The notes: generated by a model from the sequence alone, not told the origin. DNA of 53,080 nucleotides from Pseudaquidulcibacter sp964557085 (GCA_964557085.1 CAZKYS010000002.1:1-53080), one strand, 5' to 3'; numbered from the stretch's first letter, positions 16,475-24,755 are shown. Made by a program: numbers and translations.

Positions 16475-17172
16475 TTCTCACCCAAATCATGAAGCAAAAA
16501 TTTAAGGCCATCATTTACATCGGCGGCAATCGCACGTTTAAGGCCAAAATCATCGCCGCGTTTAAGTGCGCTTAATGCCTCTGCGTGGTGATCTTCAACC
16601 CCATTCATTCCCGAAACATCGGGATAGGCATGGCGCATAAAGGGGCCAAACCTTACCCATAAGGCTTCAATCATCGGCACCAAAACACTTGATCCACTGG
16701 CACGATAAAGGTGGAAGTGAAAATCGTGGTTGCATGCCATATATTGTGCAACATCACCATTTCTTACGGCATGGTTCATATTTTCATCGGCAATGCGCAT
16801 TTTTTCAATTGTGCTTGCACTAATATTTTTAATCGCAATTCCCGCAGCCTCTGGTTCAAGAAGGGCGCGAACACGTAATAATTCACGTATTTCGGTTTTT
16901 TTTAATTGCGGAACAGAAATGCGCCTTGTCGGCCCAATATGTAATGCATATTCAGCGGTCAAACGCCACACCGCATCGCGAACTGGGGTTACAGAGCCGC
17001 CAAAACTTGATGCAAGATTTCTAAGGCTTAATGCCTGCCCAGGGGCAAGTTCGCCGCGTGCTAATGATTGTCTAAGCTTTACATAAATTGATTCATGTAA
17101 AGGTGGTTTTATCTCTTCTATTTGTGGGTCTTCTTTTATCAATATACAAATCCGCCCAATTATGAATTGCAA
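16471..17172 (-). CDS. GntR-family (FadR/FCD subfamily) transcriptional regulator
   Basis: 233 residues. N-terminal winged helix with LHESIYVKLRQSLARGELAPGQ-like GntR start and LRNLASSFGGSVTPVRDAVW recognition region; C-terminal all-helical FCD ligand domain with metal-site-type residues in HDFHFHLYRASG and EDHHAEALSAL. The start is uncertain: no ATG; TTG at 17172 is used, TTG at 17142 (GGGCGG upstream) is as good. It diverges from the amine-oxidase/gabD-like operon 118 bases away and is the likely regulator of it, with its ligand probably an amine or its breakdown product (inference). Confidence 0.85.
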   Translation of the reverse strand: MQFIIGRICILIKEDPQIEEIKPPLHESIYVKLRQSLARGELAPGQALSLRNLASSFGGSVTPVRDAVWRLTAEYALHIGPTRRISVPQLKKTEIRELLRVRALLEPEAAGIAIKNISASTIEKMRIADENMNHAVRNGDVAQYMACNHDFHFHLYRASGSSVLVPMIEALWVRFGPFMRHAYPDVSGMNGVEDHHAEALSALKRGDDFGLKRAIAADVNDGLKFLLHDLGEN

Positions 17173-17289
17173 TGCAATTTATAATGTTATAACAAAAATC
17201 CCAGTTCTAATTTTATACTAAATAGCTTTTTAAATCATACAATAGCGAGTTTCAAAATTTCTAATCATTTAACACCAGTTTCAAGCATT

Positions 17290-18552
17290 TTGCCAAATTC
17301 TTGGTATCACAAAAGCGTCAATCGACCTTTTGCGATTAATATTGCGCCAAAAAATGTGCAAAATTTTGATGTTGTGATTATTGGCGGTGGTTTAACGGGA
17401 ATTGGTGCTGCTTTAAAACTGGCAAAAAGCAATGTTAATGTGGCTTTGCTTGAAGCACATGAAATTGGCGCGGGTGCATCGGGTCGCAATGGCGGCCTTG
17501 TATGTTCTGGCTATCGACATGATCAAATATGGCTTGAAGAAAAAATGGGCAAAACTGCCGCCCATGAATTATGGGATATTTCGCAAGGCGCGAAAAAACA
17601 TTTAGAAAATACATTATCAGAGAATAAAATTAATGCCGATTATGAAAAAGGTCTTTTATTTTGCGCGCATAATAAAAGAATGTTTGATTGGCTACAAAGC
17701 GATATGGCGCATTTGCAAAATCAATATTCCTATAATGATTTAGAGACTTTAGATGAAACTAAATGCAATCAAGCCATAAGCACAAATGATTATAAAGGTG
17801 GTGTTTTAGATAAGGGTGTGGGGCGCATTCACCCGCTAAAATTGCTCTATGGAATGGCGGAAGCTGCGATTAAAAATGGTGCAATAATTTATGAAAAGTG
17901 CCGCGCAATCGCGATTGAAGAAAATTCAAATGGCATAAAAATCATCCATGAAAATGGGTATCTAAATGCAAAAAATCTTCTTATTTGCGGGGGTGGCTAT
18001 CTTCATGGGATAAATCAAGAAGTCGAAGCCAAGGTTTTGCCTATTTCAAGTTTTGTTATTGCCACTGAAAAATTAGATTTTGATTTAATGCCAAATGCAA
18101 TTGGGGCGATGGACACCAAATTTGTGGTAAATTATTTTCAAAAAACATTTGATAATCGCTTATTATTCGGCGGCGGTGAAAAATACACACCAAATTGGCC
18201 AAAAGATATTGCAGGTTTTGTTCGTAAAAACCTTTTGAAAATCTATCCGCAATTGGAAAATGTGAAAATTGAACATTCGTGGGGCGGCGCGCTTGGTATA
18301 ACGCCAACACGCCTGCCATTTGTTCGTAAAATTGGCAAATCAATTTATTCGGCCTCTGGTTATTCAGGGCAGGGGGTTTTGCTTGCGCCTTTTTTTGGTG
18401 ATATTTTGGGGCAGATGCTTTTGGGTGATGCCAAGAATTTTGAAATTCTGTCAAAAATGCCTGTTCCTGATTTCCCTGGTGGGCGAATGTTCCGCTTTCC
18501 GCTTCTTACCGCCGCAATGTCTTATTATTCAATATTGGATAAATTACCATGA
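17290..18552 (+). CDS. FAD-dependent amine oxidoreductase (DAO/PuuB-like)
   Basis: 420 residues. Glutathione-reductase-type FAD motif GGGLTGIGAALKLA (about 32-46), EAHEIGAGASGRNGG, a conserved early SWYHKS segment typical of gamma-glutamylputrescine oxidase-like proteins, and a C-terminal SASGYSGQGVLLAPFFGDIL FAD-contact motif. Such enzymes oxidise amines to aldehydes with release of H2O2 and ammonia; the following aldehyde dehydrogenase fits this. The substrate is not provable: polyamine derivative, N-methylated or other amine. The start is TTG at 17290; no ATG is available. It overlaps the next gene by ATGA. Confidence 0.8.
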   Translation: MPNSWYHKSVNRPFAINIAPKNVQNFDVVIIGGGLTGIGAALKLAKSNVNVALLEAHEIGAGASGRNGGLVCSGYRHDQIWLEEKMGKTAAHELWDISQGAKKHLENTLSENKINADYEKGLLFCAHNKRMFDWLQSDMAHLQNQYSYNDLETLDETKCNQAISTNDYKGGVLDKGVGRIHPLKLLYGMAEAAIKNGAIIYEKCRAIAIEENSNGIKIIHENGYLNAKNLLICGGGYLHGINQEVEAKVLPISSFVIATEKLDFDLMPNAIGAMDTKFVVNYFQKTFDNRLLFGGGEKYTPNWPKDIAGFVRKNLLKIYPQLENVKIEHSWGGALGITPTRLPFVRKIGKSIYSASGYSGQGVLLAPFFGDILGQMLLGDAKNFEILSKMPVPDFPGGRMFRFPLLTAAMSYYSILDKLP

Positions 18553-19994
18553 TAAATTTAAAAGACCCAAGCCTTCTTAAAACTAAATGCCTTATTGATG
18601 GGCAATGGATTGGCGATGAAATACATGATGTGACCAATCCTGCCAATGATGAAGTGATTGCAAAAGTCCCTGAATTTGGCGCAATTGAAACCCAAAAGGC
18701 AATTGATGCTGCAAATATTGCGCTTCAATCATGGGGCAAATTGGCTGGTAAAGAAAGATCAATCATTTTGCGTAATTGGTTCAATCTAATCATGGCAAAC
18801 CAAGATGATTTGGCGCTTATTCTTACTAGTGAACAAGGAAAACCACTGGCAGAGGCTAAAGGAGAAATCGCATACGCCGCCAGTTTTATTGAATTTTTCG
18901 CCGAAGAAGCCAAAAGAATTTATGGCGAAACCATTCCTGCGCCAAATAAAGATGCAAGGATTATGGTTATCAAACAGCCATTGGGCGTTGTTGCGGCAAT
19001 AACGCCATGGAATTTTCCTGCGGCAATGATTACGCGCAAACTTGGCCCCGCTTTGGCATCGGGCTGCACGGCGGTTTGTAAACCTGCGGGGGAAACCCCA
19101 TTAACCGCGCTTGCATTGGGTGAACTTGCAATTCGTGCGGGAATTCCAAATGGTGTTATAAATATTATTTGCGGTAAAGCCTCTGAAATTGGTGGTGTTT
19201 TATGCCAAAGCCCGATTGTTCGTGGCCTTTCATTCACTGGATCAACCGAAATTGGGCGGCTTTTGATGCGCCAATGTTCAGATACGATTAAAAAACTTGC
19301 GCTTGAACTTGGTGGCAATGCTGCATTCTTGGTGTTTGATGATGCCAATTTGGATGAGGCGGTGAATGGCGTTATGGCATCAAAATTCCGCAATACTGGG
19401 CAAACCTGCGTTTGTGCCAATCGCATTTTGGTACAGGCGAAAATTCACGACGAATTTGTCGAAAAACTAAAGGTAAAAATTTCAACATTAAAAGTTGCCA
19501 ATGGCCTTGAAGATGGTGCAACCCAAGGACCATTAATCGATACTAAGGCAAAAGCAAAAGTAATGGCACATATTGATGATGCCAAATCAAAAGGTGCGCA
19601 AATAATTTTGGGCGGTAAACCCCATGAATTAGGTGGTAATTTTTTTGAACCAACACTTTTAATTGGCGCAAATAATCAAATGCACGTGGCACACGAAGAA
19701 ACTTTCGGCCCATTATGCCCAATTTTTAAATTTGAAACCGAAGAAGAAGGCATTGCAATGGCAAATGATACTGAATTTGGCCTTGCAAGTTATTTTTATG
19801 CCCGTGATTTAGGGCGCGTTTTCCGTGTCGCCGAAAGTTTAGAGGCGGGAATTGTTGGCGTTAATTCGGGCCTAATTTCCAATGAAGTTGCGCCATTTGG
19901 CGGTATAAAACAATCTGGCCTTGGGCGTGAAGGAAGCCATCACGGTATCGAAGAATATACAGAGATGAAATATATTTATCTTGATTTAAAATAA
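18549..19994 (+). CDS. Aldehyde dehydrogenase, succinate-semialdehyde type (GabD-like)
   Basis: 481 residues, NAD(P)-dependent. Seen: ITPWNFPAAMITRKLGPALA, cofactor motif FTGSTEIG, catalytic Glu in ALELGGN, catalytic Cys in NTGQTCVCANR (second Cys close by, as in GabD), and the C-terminal FGGIKQSGLGREG. The YINGQW-like start reads LIDGQW. Together with the flavoprotein upstream it could take an amine via an aldehyde to a carboxylic acid such as succinate or GABA. The ATG overlaps the preceding TGA by four bases. A hairpin terminator follows at 19996. Confidence 0.88.
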   Translation: MINLKDPSLLKTKCLIDGQWIGDEIHDVTNPANDEVIAKVPEFGAIETQKAIDAANIALQSWGKLAGKERSIILRNWFNLIMANQDDLALILTSEQGKPLAEAKGEIAYAASFIEFFAEEAKRIYGETIPAPNKDARIMVIKQPLGVVAAITPWNFPAAMITRKLGPALASGCTAVCKPAGETPLTALALGELAIRAGIPNGVINIICGKASEIGGVLCQSPIVRGLSFTGSTEIGRLLMRQCSDTIKKLALELGGNAAFLVFDDANLDEAVNGVMASKFRNTGQTCVCANRILVQAKIHDEFVEKLKVKISTLKVANGLEDGATQGPLIDTKAKAKVMAHIDDAKSKGAQIILGGKPHELGGNFFEPTLLIGANNQMHVAHEETFGPLCPIFKFETEEEGIAMANDTEFGLASYFYARDLGRVFRVAESLEAGIVGVNSGLISNEVAPFGGIKQSGLGREGSHHGIEEYTEMKYIYLDLK

Positions 19995-19995
19995 G

Positions 19996-20023
19996 GGCGG
20001 CGGCCGCATTATGCGGCCACGCC
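19996..20023. terminator. Bidirectional hairpin between gabD-like gene and 37-residue gene
   Basis: GGCCGCA (20002-20008) and TGCGGCC (20012-20018) form a 7-base stem with loop TTA, extended by GGCG/CGCC after a small bulge. It begins two bases after the gabD-like stop. On the minus strand it is followed by CTTATTTTAAAT, so it can also end the small gene. Confidence 0.7.
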
Positions 20024-20030
20024 ATAATCA

Positions 20031-20144
20031 TTAAGAAACAATTTTAGACGCAAGTTGAAGCATTGGGATAATATATGCCATTGTAATAAGGCTTGCCAAA
20101 ACGAAACCAATGAAACGTGAAGTGTTTGAATATGTATTTTGCAT
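20031..20144 (-). CDS. 37-residue single-span membrane protein
   Basis: MQNTYSNTSRFIGFVLASLI then TMAYIIPMLQLASKIVS: a short polar head, one transmembrane helix (about 11-32) and a short tail. I do not recognise a family. Supported as real by a strong ribosome binding site (TTCAGGAG, six bases before the ATG), a perfect -35 box TTGACA at the right spacing, and a terminator hairpin just after the stop. In some Rhizobiales a small cytochrome oxidase aa3 subunit IV gene lies next to pntA, but this protein does not show that family's sequence, and it is on the opposite strand. Longer in-frame extension to 20318 is not supported. Confidence 0.7.
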   Translation of the reverse strand: MQNTYSNTSRFIGFVLASLITMAYIIPMLQLASKIVS

Positions 20145-20180
20145 TTTAATCTCCTGAATTAATTTTGATGCCGTGTAATG

Positions 20181-20218
20181 CATCCATAGTGTGTTAGTAA
20201 ACCAATACACTATGGATG
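20181..20218. promoter_or_regulatory. Long inverted repeat over the promoter of the 37-residue gene (candidate operator)
   Basis: Arms CATCCATAGTGT (20181-20192) and ACACTATGGATG (20207-20218) match perfectly over 12 bases, with two more paired bases inside after a G-T step. The 14-base spacer holds the -10 box of the minus-strand promoter, the right arm touches the -35 box, and the left arm covers the expected start of transcription. Classic layout for a dimeric repressor site. Confidence 0.7.
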
Positions 20219-20222
20219 TCAA
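20194..20222 (-). promoter_or_regulatory. Sigma-70 promoter for the 37-residue protein
   Basis: On the minus strand: TTGACA (20217-20222), 17-base spacer, TACTAA (20194-20199). The -35 is perfect and the -10 weak. The transcript would begin near 20187 and reach the ATG at 20144 after a ~43-base leader. Confidence 0.6.
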
Positions 20223-20300
20223 CCCCTGTATGTAAAATTTTTTGAAAAATAATTTTTCGCGTTTTTGAGACATTTGCCGCAGCAAAATTTTTCTTTTTTC

Positions 20301-20328
20301 TTGCGAATAATCACGCATCTTGTATTAA
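20301..20328 (+). promoter_or_regulatory. Candidate promoter for pntA
   Basis: TTGCGA (20301-20306), 16-base spacer, TATTAA (20323-20328), 26 bases before the TTG start. Moderate match only. Confidence 0.4.
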
Positions 20329-20354
20329 TATTCCAAAAAAGGGGGGAAAGTGCT

Positions 20355-21491
20355 TTGAAAATAGCAATTCTCAAAGAAATTAGAGATAATGAAAATCGTG
20401 TTGCCGCATCGCCTGACACTGTAAAAAAATTCGTGGCATTGGGGCACAATGTCATTGTCGAAACTGGCGCGGGAATTGGCGCATCAATTTCCGATGATTC
20501 ATTCGTTCAAGCTGGCGCAATAATCGCAAAGGATAATAAAGCGGCATTAAAAGGTGCAAATCTTCTTTTAAAAGTGCGCCGCCCAACTGATGCCGAATTG
20601 AAATTGGTTGAAAAGGGCGCAGGAATTGTCGCTTTCTTCACCCCTGCAAATGATAAAGCATTGATTGAAGCATGTGCAAAAGCGGGCGTTTTGGCGTTCT
20701 CTACTGAATTTACACCGCGAATTACCCGCGCCCAATCTATGGATGCTTTATCATCACAGGCGAATTTGGCGGGTTATCGTTCGGTTATTGAGGCGGCAAA
20801 TCTTTATGGGCGCTCTTTCCCAATGATGATGACCGCGGCGGGAACTGTGGCTGCTGCCAAGGCCTTTATTATGGGTGTTGGTGTTGCAGGCTTACAGGCA
20901 ATTGCAACCGCAAGGCGTCTTGGCGCAATTGTTACGGCAACCGACGTTCGCCCTGCAACCAAAGAGCAAGTGCAATCACTTGGCGCAAAATTTGTGGCAG
21001 TTGAGGATGAAGAATTCAAAGCCGCCGAAACTGCCGCAGGTTATGCAAAACCAATGAGTGCTGAATATCAGGCAAAACAGGCCGAATTGGTAAAAGACCA
21101 TATTGCCAAACAAGATATTGTAATCACCACCGCACTAATTCCGGGGCGCGCCGCGCCAATTTTGGTCACCGAAGAAATGGTAGCAGGAATGAAGGCCGGT
21201 TCGGTTATTATCGATATGGCGGTTGAAGCGGGCGGCAATTGCCCACTTTCAAAATCGGGTGAGATTGTTGAAACCAAAAATGGCGTGAAAATTCTTGGTT
21301 GTGCCAATCTTCCGGGGGCTTTGGCGGCGGATGCATCGGCGCTTTATGCAAAAAATCTATTAAATCTATTGCCATTATTAACCGCAAAAGAAGGAAACGC
21401 ATTCGCACCTGATTTTGACGATGATATTATAAAAGGCATGTTACTAACAAAAGATGGGGCGGTGGTTCACCCATCATTACAGGGGGCATAA
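20355..21491 (+). CDS. pntA: NAD(P) transhydrogenase subunit alpha, soluble NAD-binding part
   Basis: Domain I of the proton-translocating transhydrogenase, which makes NADPH from NADH using the proton-motive force. Seen in 378 residues: KIAILKEIRDNENRVAASP at the start (the PntA hallmark), the NAD-binding GVGVAGLQAIATARRLGAIV, TDVRPATKEQVQSLGAKFV, RAAPILVTEEMV and VIIDMAVEAGGNC. The start is TTG at 20355 with GGGGGGAAAG just upstream; the open frame upstream to 20265 is not conserved-like. Abuts the next gene (TAA then ATG). Confidence 0.95.
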   Translation: MKIAILKEIRDNENRVAASPDTVKKFVALGHNVIVETGAGIGASISDDSFVQAGAIIAKDNKAALKGANLLLKVRRPTDAELKLVEKGAGIVAFFTPANDKALIEACAKAGVLAFSTEFTPRITRAQSMDALSSQANLAGYRSVIEAANLYGRSFPMMMTAAGTVAAAKAFIMGVGVAGLQAIATARRLGAIVTATDVRPATKEQVQSLGAKFVAVEDEEFKAAETAAGYAKPMSAEYQAKQAELVKDHIAKQDIVITTALIPGRAAPILVTEEMVAGMKAGSVIIDMAVEAGGNCPLSKSGEIVETKNGVKILGCANLPGALAADASALYAKNLLNLLPLLTAKEGNAFAPDFDDDIIKGMLLTKDGAVVHPSLQGA

Positions 21492-21836
21492 ATGGAAGCG
21501 GTTGATCCTATTGTATTTCGCTTGGCGATTTTTGTGCTTGCAATTTTTGTGGGCTATTATGTGGTTTGGTCGGTAACCCCTGCGCTTCATACACCTTTGA
21601 TGGCGGTAACAAATGCGATTTCTTCGGTGGTTATTGTTGGTGCATTGGTTGCGGCGGCGGCAATTGGCATGAATGGTTCGGTTGATGGTTCAACATGGAC
21701 ATCGCGCATTATGGGCGCAATCGCGGTTGCGCTTGCGGCGGTAAACATATTCGGCGGCTTCTTGGTTACAGAGCGTATGCTTGCGATGTATAAGAAAAAA
21801 GAAAAGCCAGCGAAAATTGAAGGGGGCGCAAAATGA
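21492..21836 (+). CDS. NAD(P) transhydrogenase subunit alpha, membrane part
   Basis: 114 residues, the separate transmembrane portion of the alpha subunit (PntA2/PntAB) found in alphaproteobacteria such as Rhodospirillum, where transhydrogenase has three polypeptides. Seen: about four hydrophobic spans, a VGYYVVWSVTPALHTPLMAV motif, NAISSVVIVGAL, and GGFLVTERML before a Lys-rich tail. It lies between pntA and pntB, overlapping pntB by ATGA. Confidence 0.93.
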   Translation: MEAVDPIVFRLAIFVLAIFVGYYVVWSVTPALHTPLMAVTNAISSVVIVGALVAAAAIGMNGSVDGSTWTSRIMGAIAVALAAVNIFGGFLVTERMLAMYKKKEKPAKIEGGAK

Positions 21837-23236
21837 ACCCTTCATTAGCAGCATTGTTTTATCTTGTATCGGGCGTATTATTCATTCTTGCGCTTCGCGG
21901 TCTATCAAGCCCATCAACATCACGCCAAGGCAATATGTTTGGTATGATTGGTATGGCAATCGCCATTGTCACAACGCTTTTATCGGTAAAACTTGATGGG
22001 GCAAATATTGGCCTTATTTTGGCGGGAACAATTGTTGGCGGTGGAATTGGTGCGTATTTAGCGCGCAAAATCGCCATGACATCAATGCCGCAATTGGTTG
22101 CGGCCTTCCACTCCCTTGTTGGTTTGGCGGCGGTTTTAATCGCGGCGGCGGCAATCTATTCGCCCGAGGCGTTTCATATCGCAACTGATTTAGGTTTAAA
22201 AACTGCATCATGCATTGAAATTGGTTTGGGAACGGCAATTGGGGCAATTACTTTTACAGGCTCTTTAATCGCTTTTGCCAAATTAAATGGTAATATGTCG
22301 GGTGCGCCAATTATTTTACCTGCGCGTCATTTGTTGAATATTGCGCTTTTGGCGGGTGTTTTTGCGCTTATTGGCGTGATGATTTCAACCCATGGCAATG
22401 CGCATTGGGCGTTTTGGGGAATTGTGATTGCCTCACTTATATTGGGTGTTACACTTATCATTCCAATTGGCGGCGCCGATATGCCAGTTGTGGTTTCAAT
22501 GCTTAATTCCTATTCGGGTTGGGCGGCGGCCGCACTTGGTTTCACGCTTGAAAATAATGCACTTATTATTACGGGTGCATTGGTTGGCTCATCGGGTGCA
22601 ATCCTTTCATATATTATGTGTAAAGGCATGAACCGCAGCTTTATAAGTGTTATCCTTGGCGGCTTTGGCGCAGCAGATGGCGCAGTCGCAGCAGGCGGCG
22701 CAAAAGAAGCCCGCCCAGTCAAACAAGGTAGCGCCGATGATGCAGCATTCATTATGAAAAATGCCGAAAAAGTCATCATCGTTCCAGGCTATGGCATGGC
22801 AGTTGCCCAAGCCCAGCACGCCCTAAAAGAAATGGCGGACAAATTAAAAGCCGAGGGCGTCGAAGTTTCATACGCAATCCACCCAGTGGCAGGGCGCATG
22901 CCGGGGCATATGAATGTTCTTTTGGCGGAGGCTCAAGTTCCGTATGATGAAGTTTTCGAACTTGAAGACATCAATACCGAATTTGGACAGGCCGATGTGG
23001 CATTCGTAATTGGCGCGAACGACGTAACCAACCCCGCCGCCAAAACCGACCCCGCATCACCAATTTTCGGTATGCCGATTTTGGATGTAGACAAGGCCAA
23101 AACCGTTTTATTCATCAAACGCGGTATGGGTTCAGGGTATGCAGGCGTTGAAAACGAACTTTTCTTTAGACCAAATACAATGATGTTGTTTGGCGATGCG
23201 AAGAAGGTGACGGAGAGCATTGTGAAGGGCTTCTAG
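21833..23236 (+). CDS. pntB: NAD(P) transhydrogenase subunit beta
   Basis: 467 residues: nine or so transmembrane helices (domain II, about 1-265) forming the proton channel with domain I/II partners, then the NADP(H)-binding domain III with IIVPGYGMAVAQAQHAL (nucleotide fingerprint), VSYAIHPVAGRMPGHMNVLL, VIGANDVTNPAA and IKRGMGSGYAGVEN. The order pntA-pntA2-pntB with overlaps shows one operon. Two hairpins follow the stop. Confidence 0.96.
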   Translation: MNPSLAALFYLVSGVLFILALRGLSSPSTSRQGNMFGMIGMAIAIVTTLLSVKLDGANIGLILAGTIVGGGIGAYLARKIAMTSMPQLVAAFHSLVGLAAVLIAAAAIYSPEAFHIATDLGLKTASCIEIGLGTAIGAITFTGSLIAFAKLNGNMSGAPIILPARHLLNIALLAGVFALIGVMISTHGNAHWAFWGIVIASLILGVTLIIPIGGADMPVVVSMLNSYSGWAAAALGFTLENNALIITGALVGSSGAILSYIMCKGMNRSFISVILGGFGAADGAVAAGGAKEARPVKQGSADDAAFIMKNAEKVIIVPGYGMAVAQAQHALKEMADKLKAEGVEVSYAIHPVAGRMPGHMNVLLAEAQVPYDEVFELEDINTEFGQADVAFVIGANDVTNPAAKTDPASPIFGMPILDVDKAKTVLFIKRGMGSGYAGVENELFFRPNTMMLFGDAKKVTESIVKGF

Positions 23237-23239
23237 CCT

Positions 23240-23280
23240 CAAATCGCCGCCCTCGGCCTTGGGCCTCACTTAGCGATTTG
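23240..23280. terminator. Inverted repeat just after pntB
   Basis: CAAATCGC (23240-23247) pairs with GCGATTTG (23273-23280); the interior holds a short GGCC-TTG-GGCC hairpin. It starts four bases after the pntB stop, but no T-run follows. A possible terminator or processing structure. Confidence 0.4.
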
Positions 23281-23292
23281 GATTCAAGAAGA

Positions 23293-23330
23293 AAGAAATA
23301 TCTGAAAAGCGTCGTTTTCAGATATTTCTT
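23293..23330. terminator. Perfect 16-base hairpin downstream of pntB
   Basis: AAGAAATATCTGAAAA (23293-23308) and TTTTCAGATATTTCTT (23315-23330) with loop GCGTCG. Very strong secondary structure between convergent pntB and the TIR-like gene. The flank GCGCAG replaces the T-run of a classic terminator, so it may be a transcript-end stabiliser or a repeat-derived palindrome. Confidence 0.55.
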
Positions 23331-23431
23331 GCGCAGATTATTACAATTTTTCTTCAGTACTGAAATGCTATCAGTTGGTTAAAGTAATTGCAGCGAAGTT
23401 TGAGAAATTATTTTATCTAAAAATGTAATGC

Positions 23432-24220
23432 CTATATTTTATTCATATCAACGGGCAGGCCGGCTGCTCGCATTTCTCTGGCTAACTTGAATTCCCAAGC
23501 ATCTGTTGTCTCAAGAGGCTCAAATAAAACACCTGCAAAATCTGATGGTAAATCCACACCTTTCTCATATAGAAGTCTGACGTTTCCTCTTCCAAGTTTT
23601 CCTGTGAAATATCCAAGTTCTAGGATAACATTTTGACGAGCCCTCGGCTTTTCCATATCAGGTTTATCCATTTTGCTTCTTCCTAAGTCATCGCCAGTGG
23701 CTATAACAATAGCATAAGAAACTTCGGAATGTTTAGTAAACTTTTCAATTACAGTTTGGCCTAAATCTGCTTGTTTGTGTAAAACTATTGGCTCTAGTCC
23801 AAGCCTTGTTAAAAGTGACTCAACCTTAGTTTTAATAATTTCGTCATGACCGTGAACAATAAACACTTTACTTTTGTCGGCGACAATTTCTAATGCCTCA
23901 CTTAATGCAGGTGGTTCGCAGGACAGTTCAATTTTAATGGTTTCAATGATGCCTTTCAAAGTCTGAAGCCGGGTTTTATGCCTTTGTTTTGCTCTGTTAA
24001 AATAATCTTTTTCCGTCATTCCAGAATGAGAAATTGTTGCGTGAGTCCAAAAATTTTTGTAAGTACCATTATCTTCTCCCAAATAATTTGCAAGAATCGG
24101 TTTTATAGAATTTAACCATTCATTATATTCTTCTCGCTTTGTTGCAGTATTAAATAAAGCTTCTCCTTCTACCAACTTGGTTTCAAATGCTTGCAAATAT
24201 TGCTTTTTCTTTATGCTCAT
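23432..24220 (-). CDS. Orphan TIR-like nucleotide-binding protein (CAP12-type)
   Basis: 262 residues. N-terminal helical region (about 1-115) without known motif; C-terminal TIR-like domain of the CAP12/Pycsar-effector type (PF10137-like): KVFIVHGHDEIIKTKVESLL, GLEPIVLHKQADLGQTVIEKF, YAIVIATGDDLG, RARQNVILELGYFTGKLGR and a final LAREMRAAGLPVDMNK. Such domains are thought to hydrolyse or bind NAD-type nucleotides; the Glu in the VILELGYF segment is a candidate catalytic residue. In CBASS/Pycsar systems they act beside a nucleotide cyclase, but none is present here. Fewer GCG/GGC codons than its neighbours suggest transfer. Confidence 0.85.
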   Translation of the reverse strand: MSIKKKQYLQAFETKLVEGEALFNTATKREEYNEWLNSIKPILANYLGEDNGTYKNFWTHATISHSGMTEKDYFNRAKQRHKTRLQTLKGIIETIKIELSCEPPALSEALEIVADKSKVFIVHGHDEIIKTKVESLLTRLGLEPIVLHKQADLGQTVIEKFTKHSEVSYAIVIATGDDLGRSKMDKPDMEKPRARQNVILELGYFTGKLGRGNVRLLYEKGVDLPSDFAGVLFEPLETTDAWEFKLAREMRAAGLPVDMNKI

Positions 24221-24296
24221 ACTAAGTTCCTAATAATGATTTTGAACAATTTTGTATTGTTTTGTATTTTTTTACCATAACTGGATATATCTGATT

Positions 24297-24755
24297 GTGA
24301 GCAAGCAAACAACTGTTAGTGCTTTACCCATTATTACAAGTGACAAATCCCAATGGCTACCGCTTTGGCACGGTTATCTTGAATTTTATGAATCAAGACT
24401 TGCGCCTGAAATAACTGACATTGTTTTTGAGCGTCTTTGTGACCCAGATGAAAAAAATATGGGTGGGTTTTTGGCATTTGATGGGGATAGGGCAATTGGG
24501 CTTGTTCATTATATTGTTCATCGCAATACATGGTCGGACAAGGATGTTTGCTATCTTGAGGATTTGTTTGTCGATTCCAATGTTCGCGGTGGTGGTGTGG
24601 GGCGCGCGCTTATAAATGCGGTGGCTGATTTTGCGCGTGAAAATAATTTGCGCCATGTCTATTGGCAAACCCAAAAAACCAATGAGCGTGCGCAAATTCT
24701 TTATGAAAAAATGGCGGGGCCGTCGGAATTTATTGTTTATAAAATGAATCTTTAA
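24297..24755 (+). CDS. GNAT family N-acetyltransferase
   Basis: 152 residues from GTG 24297 (an in-frame upstream TTG at 24252 is less likely). GNAT fold: GFLAFDGDRAIGLVHYIV (strands 2-4), YLEDLFVDSNVRGGGVGRAL with the acetyl-CoA pyrophosphate loop R/Q-x-x-G-x-G/A as RGGGVG, and YWQTQKTNERAQILYEKMA. The C-terminus FIVYKMNL is typical of small-substrate amine acetyltransferases. Substrate unknown. It stands alone before an aldehyde dehydrogenase gene. Confidence 0.85.
   Translation: MSKQTTVSALPIITSDKSQWLPLWHGYLEFYESRLAPEITDIVFERLCDPDEKNMGGFLAFDGDRAIGLVHYIVHRNTWSDKDVCYLEDLFVDSNVRGGGVGRALINAVADFARENNLRHVYWQTQKTNERAQILYEKMAGPSEFIVYKMNL

Noticed and set aside
20145..20318. N-terminal extension of the 37-residue frame
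   Set aside because: Basic, non-conserved-looking, runs through the promoter palindrome; the strong ribosome binding site is at 20144.
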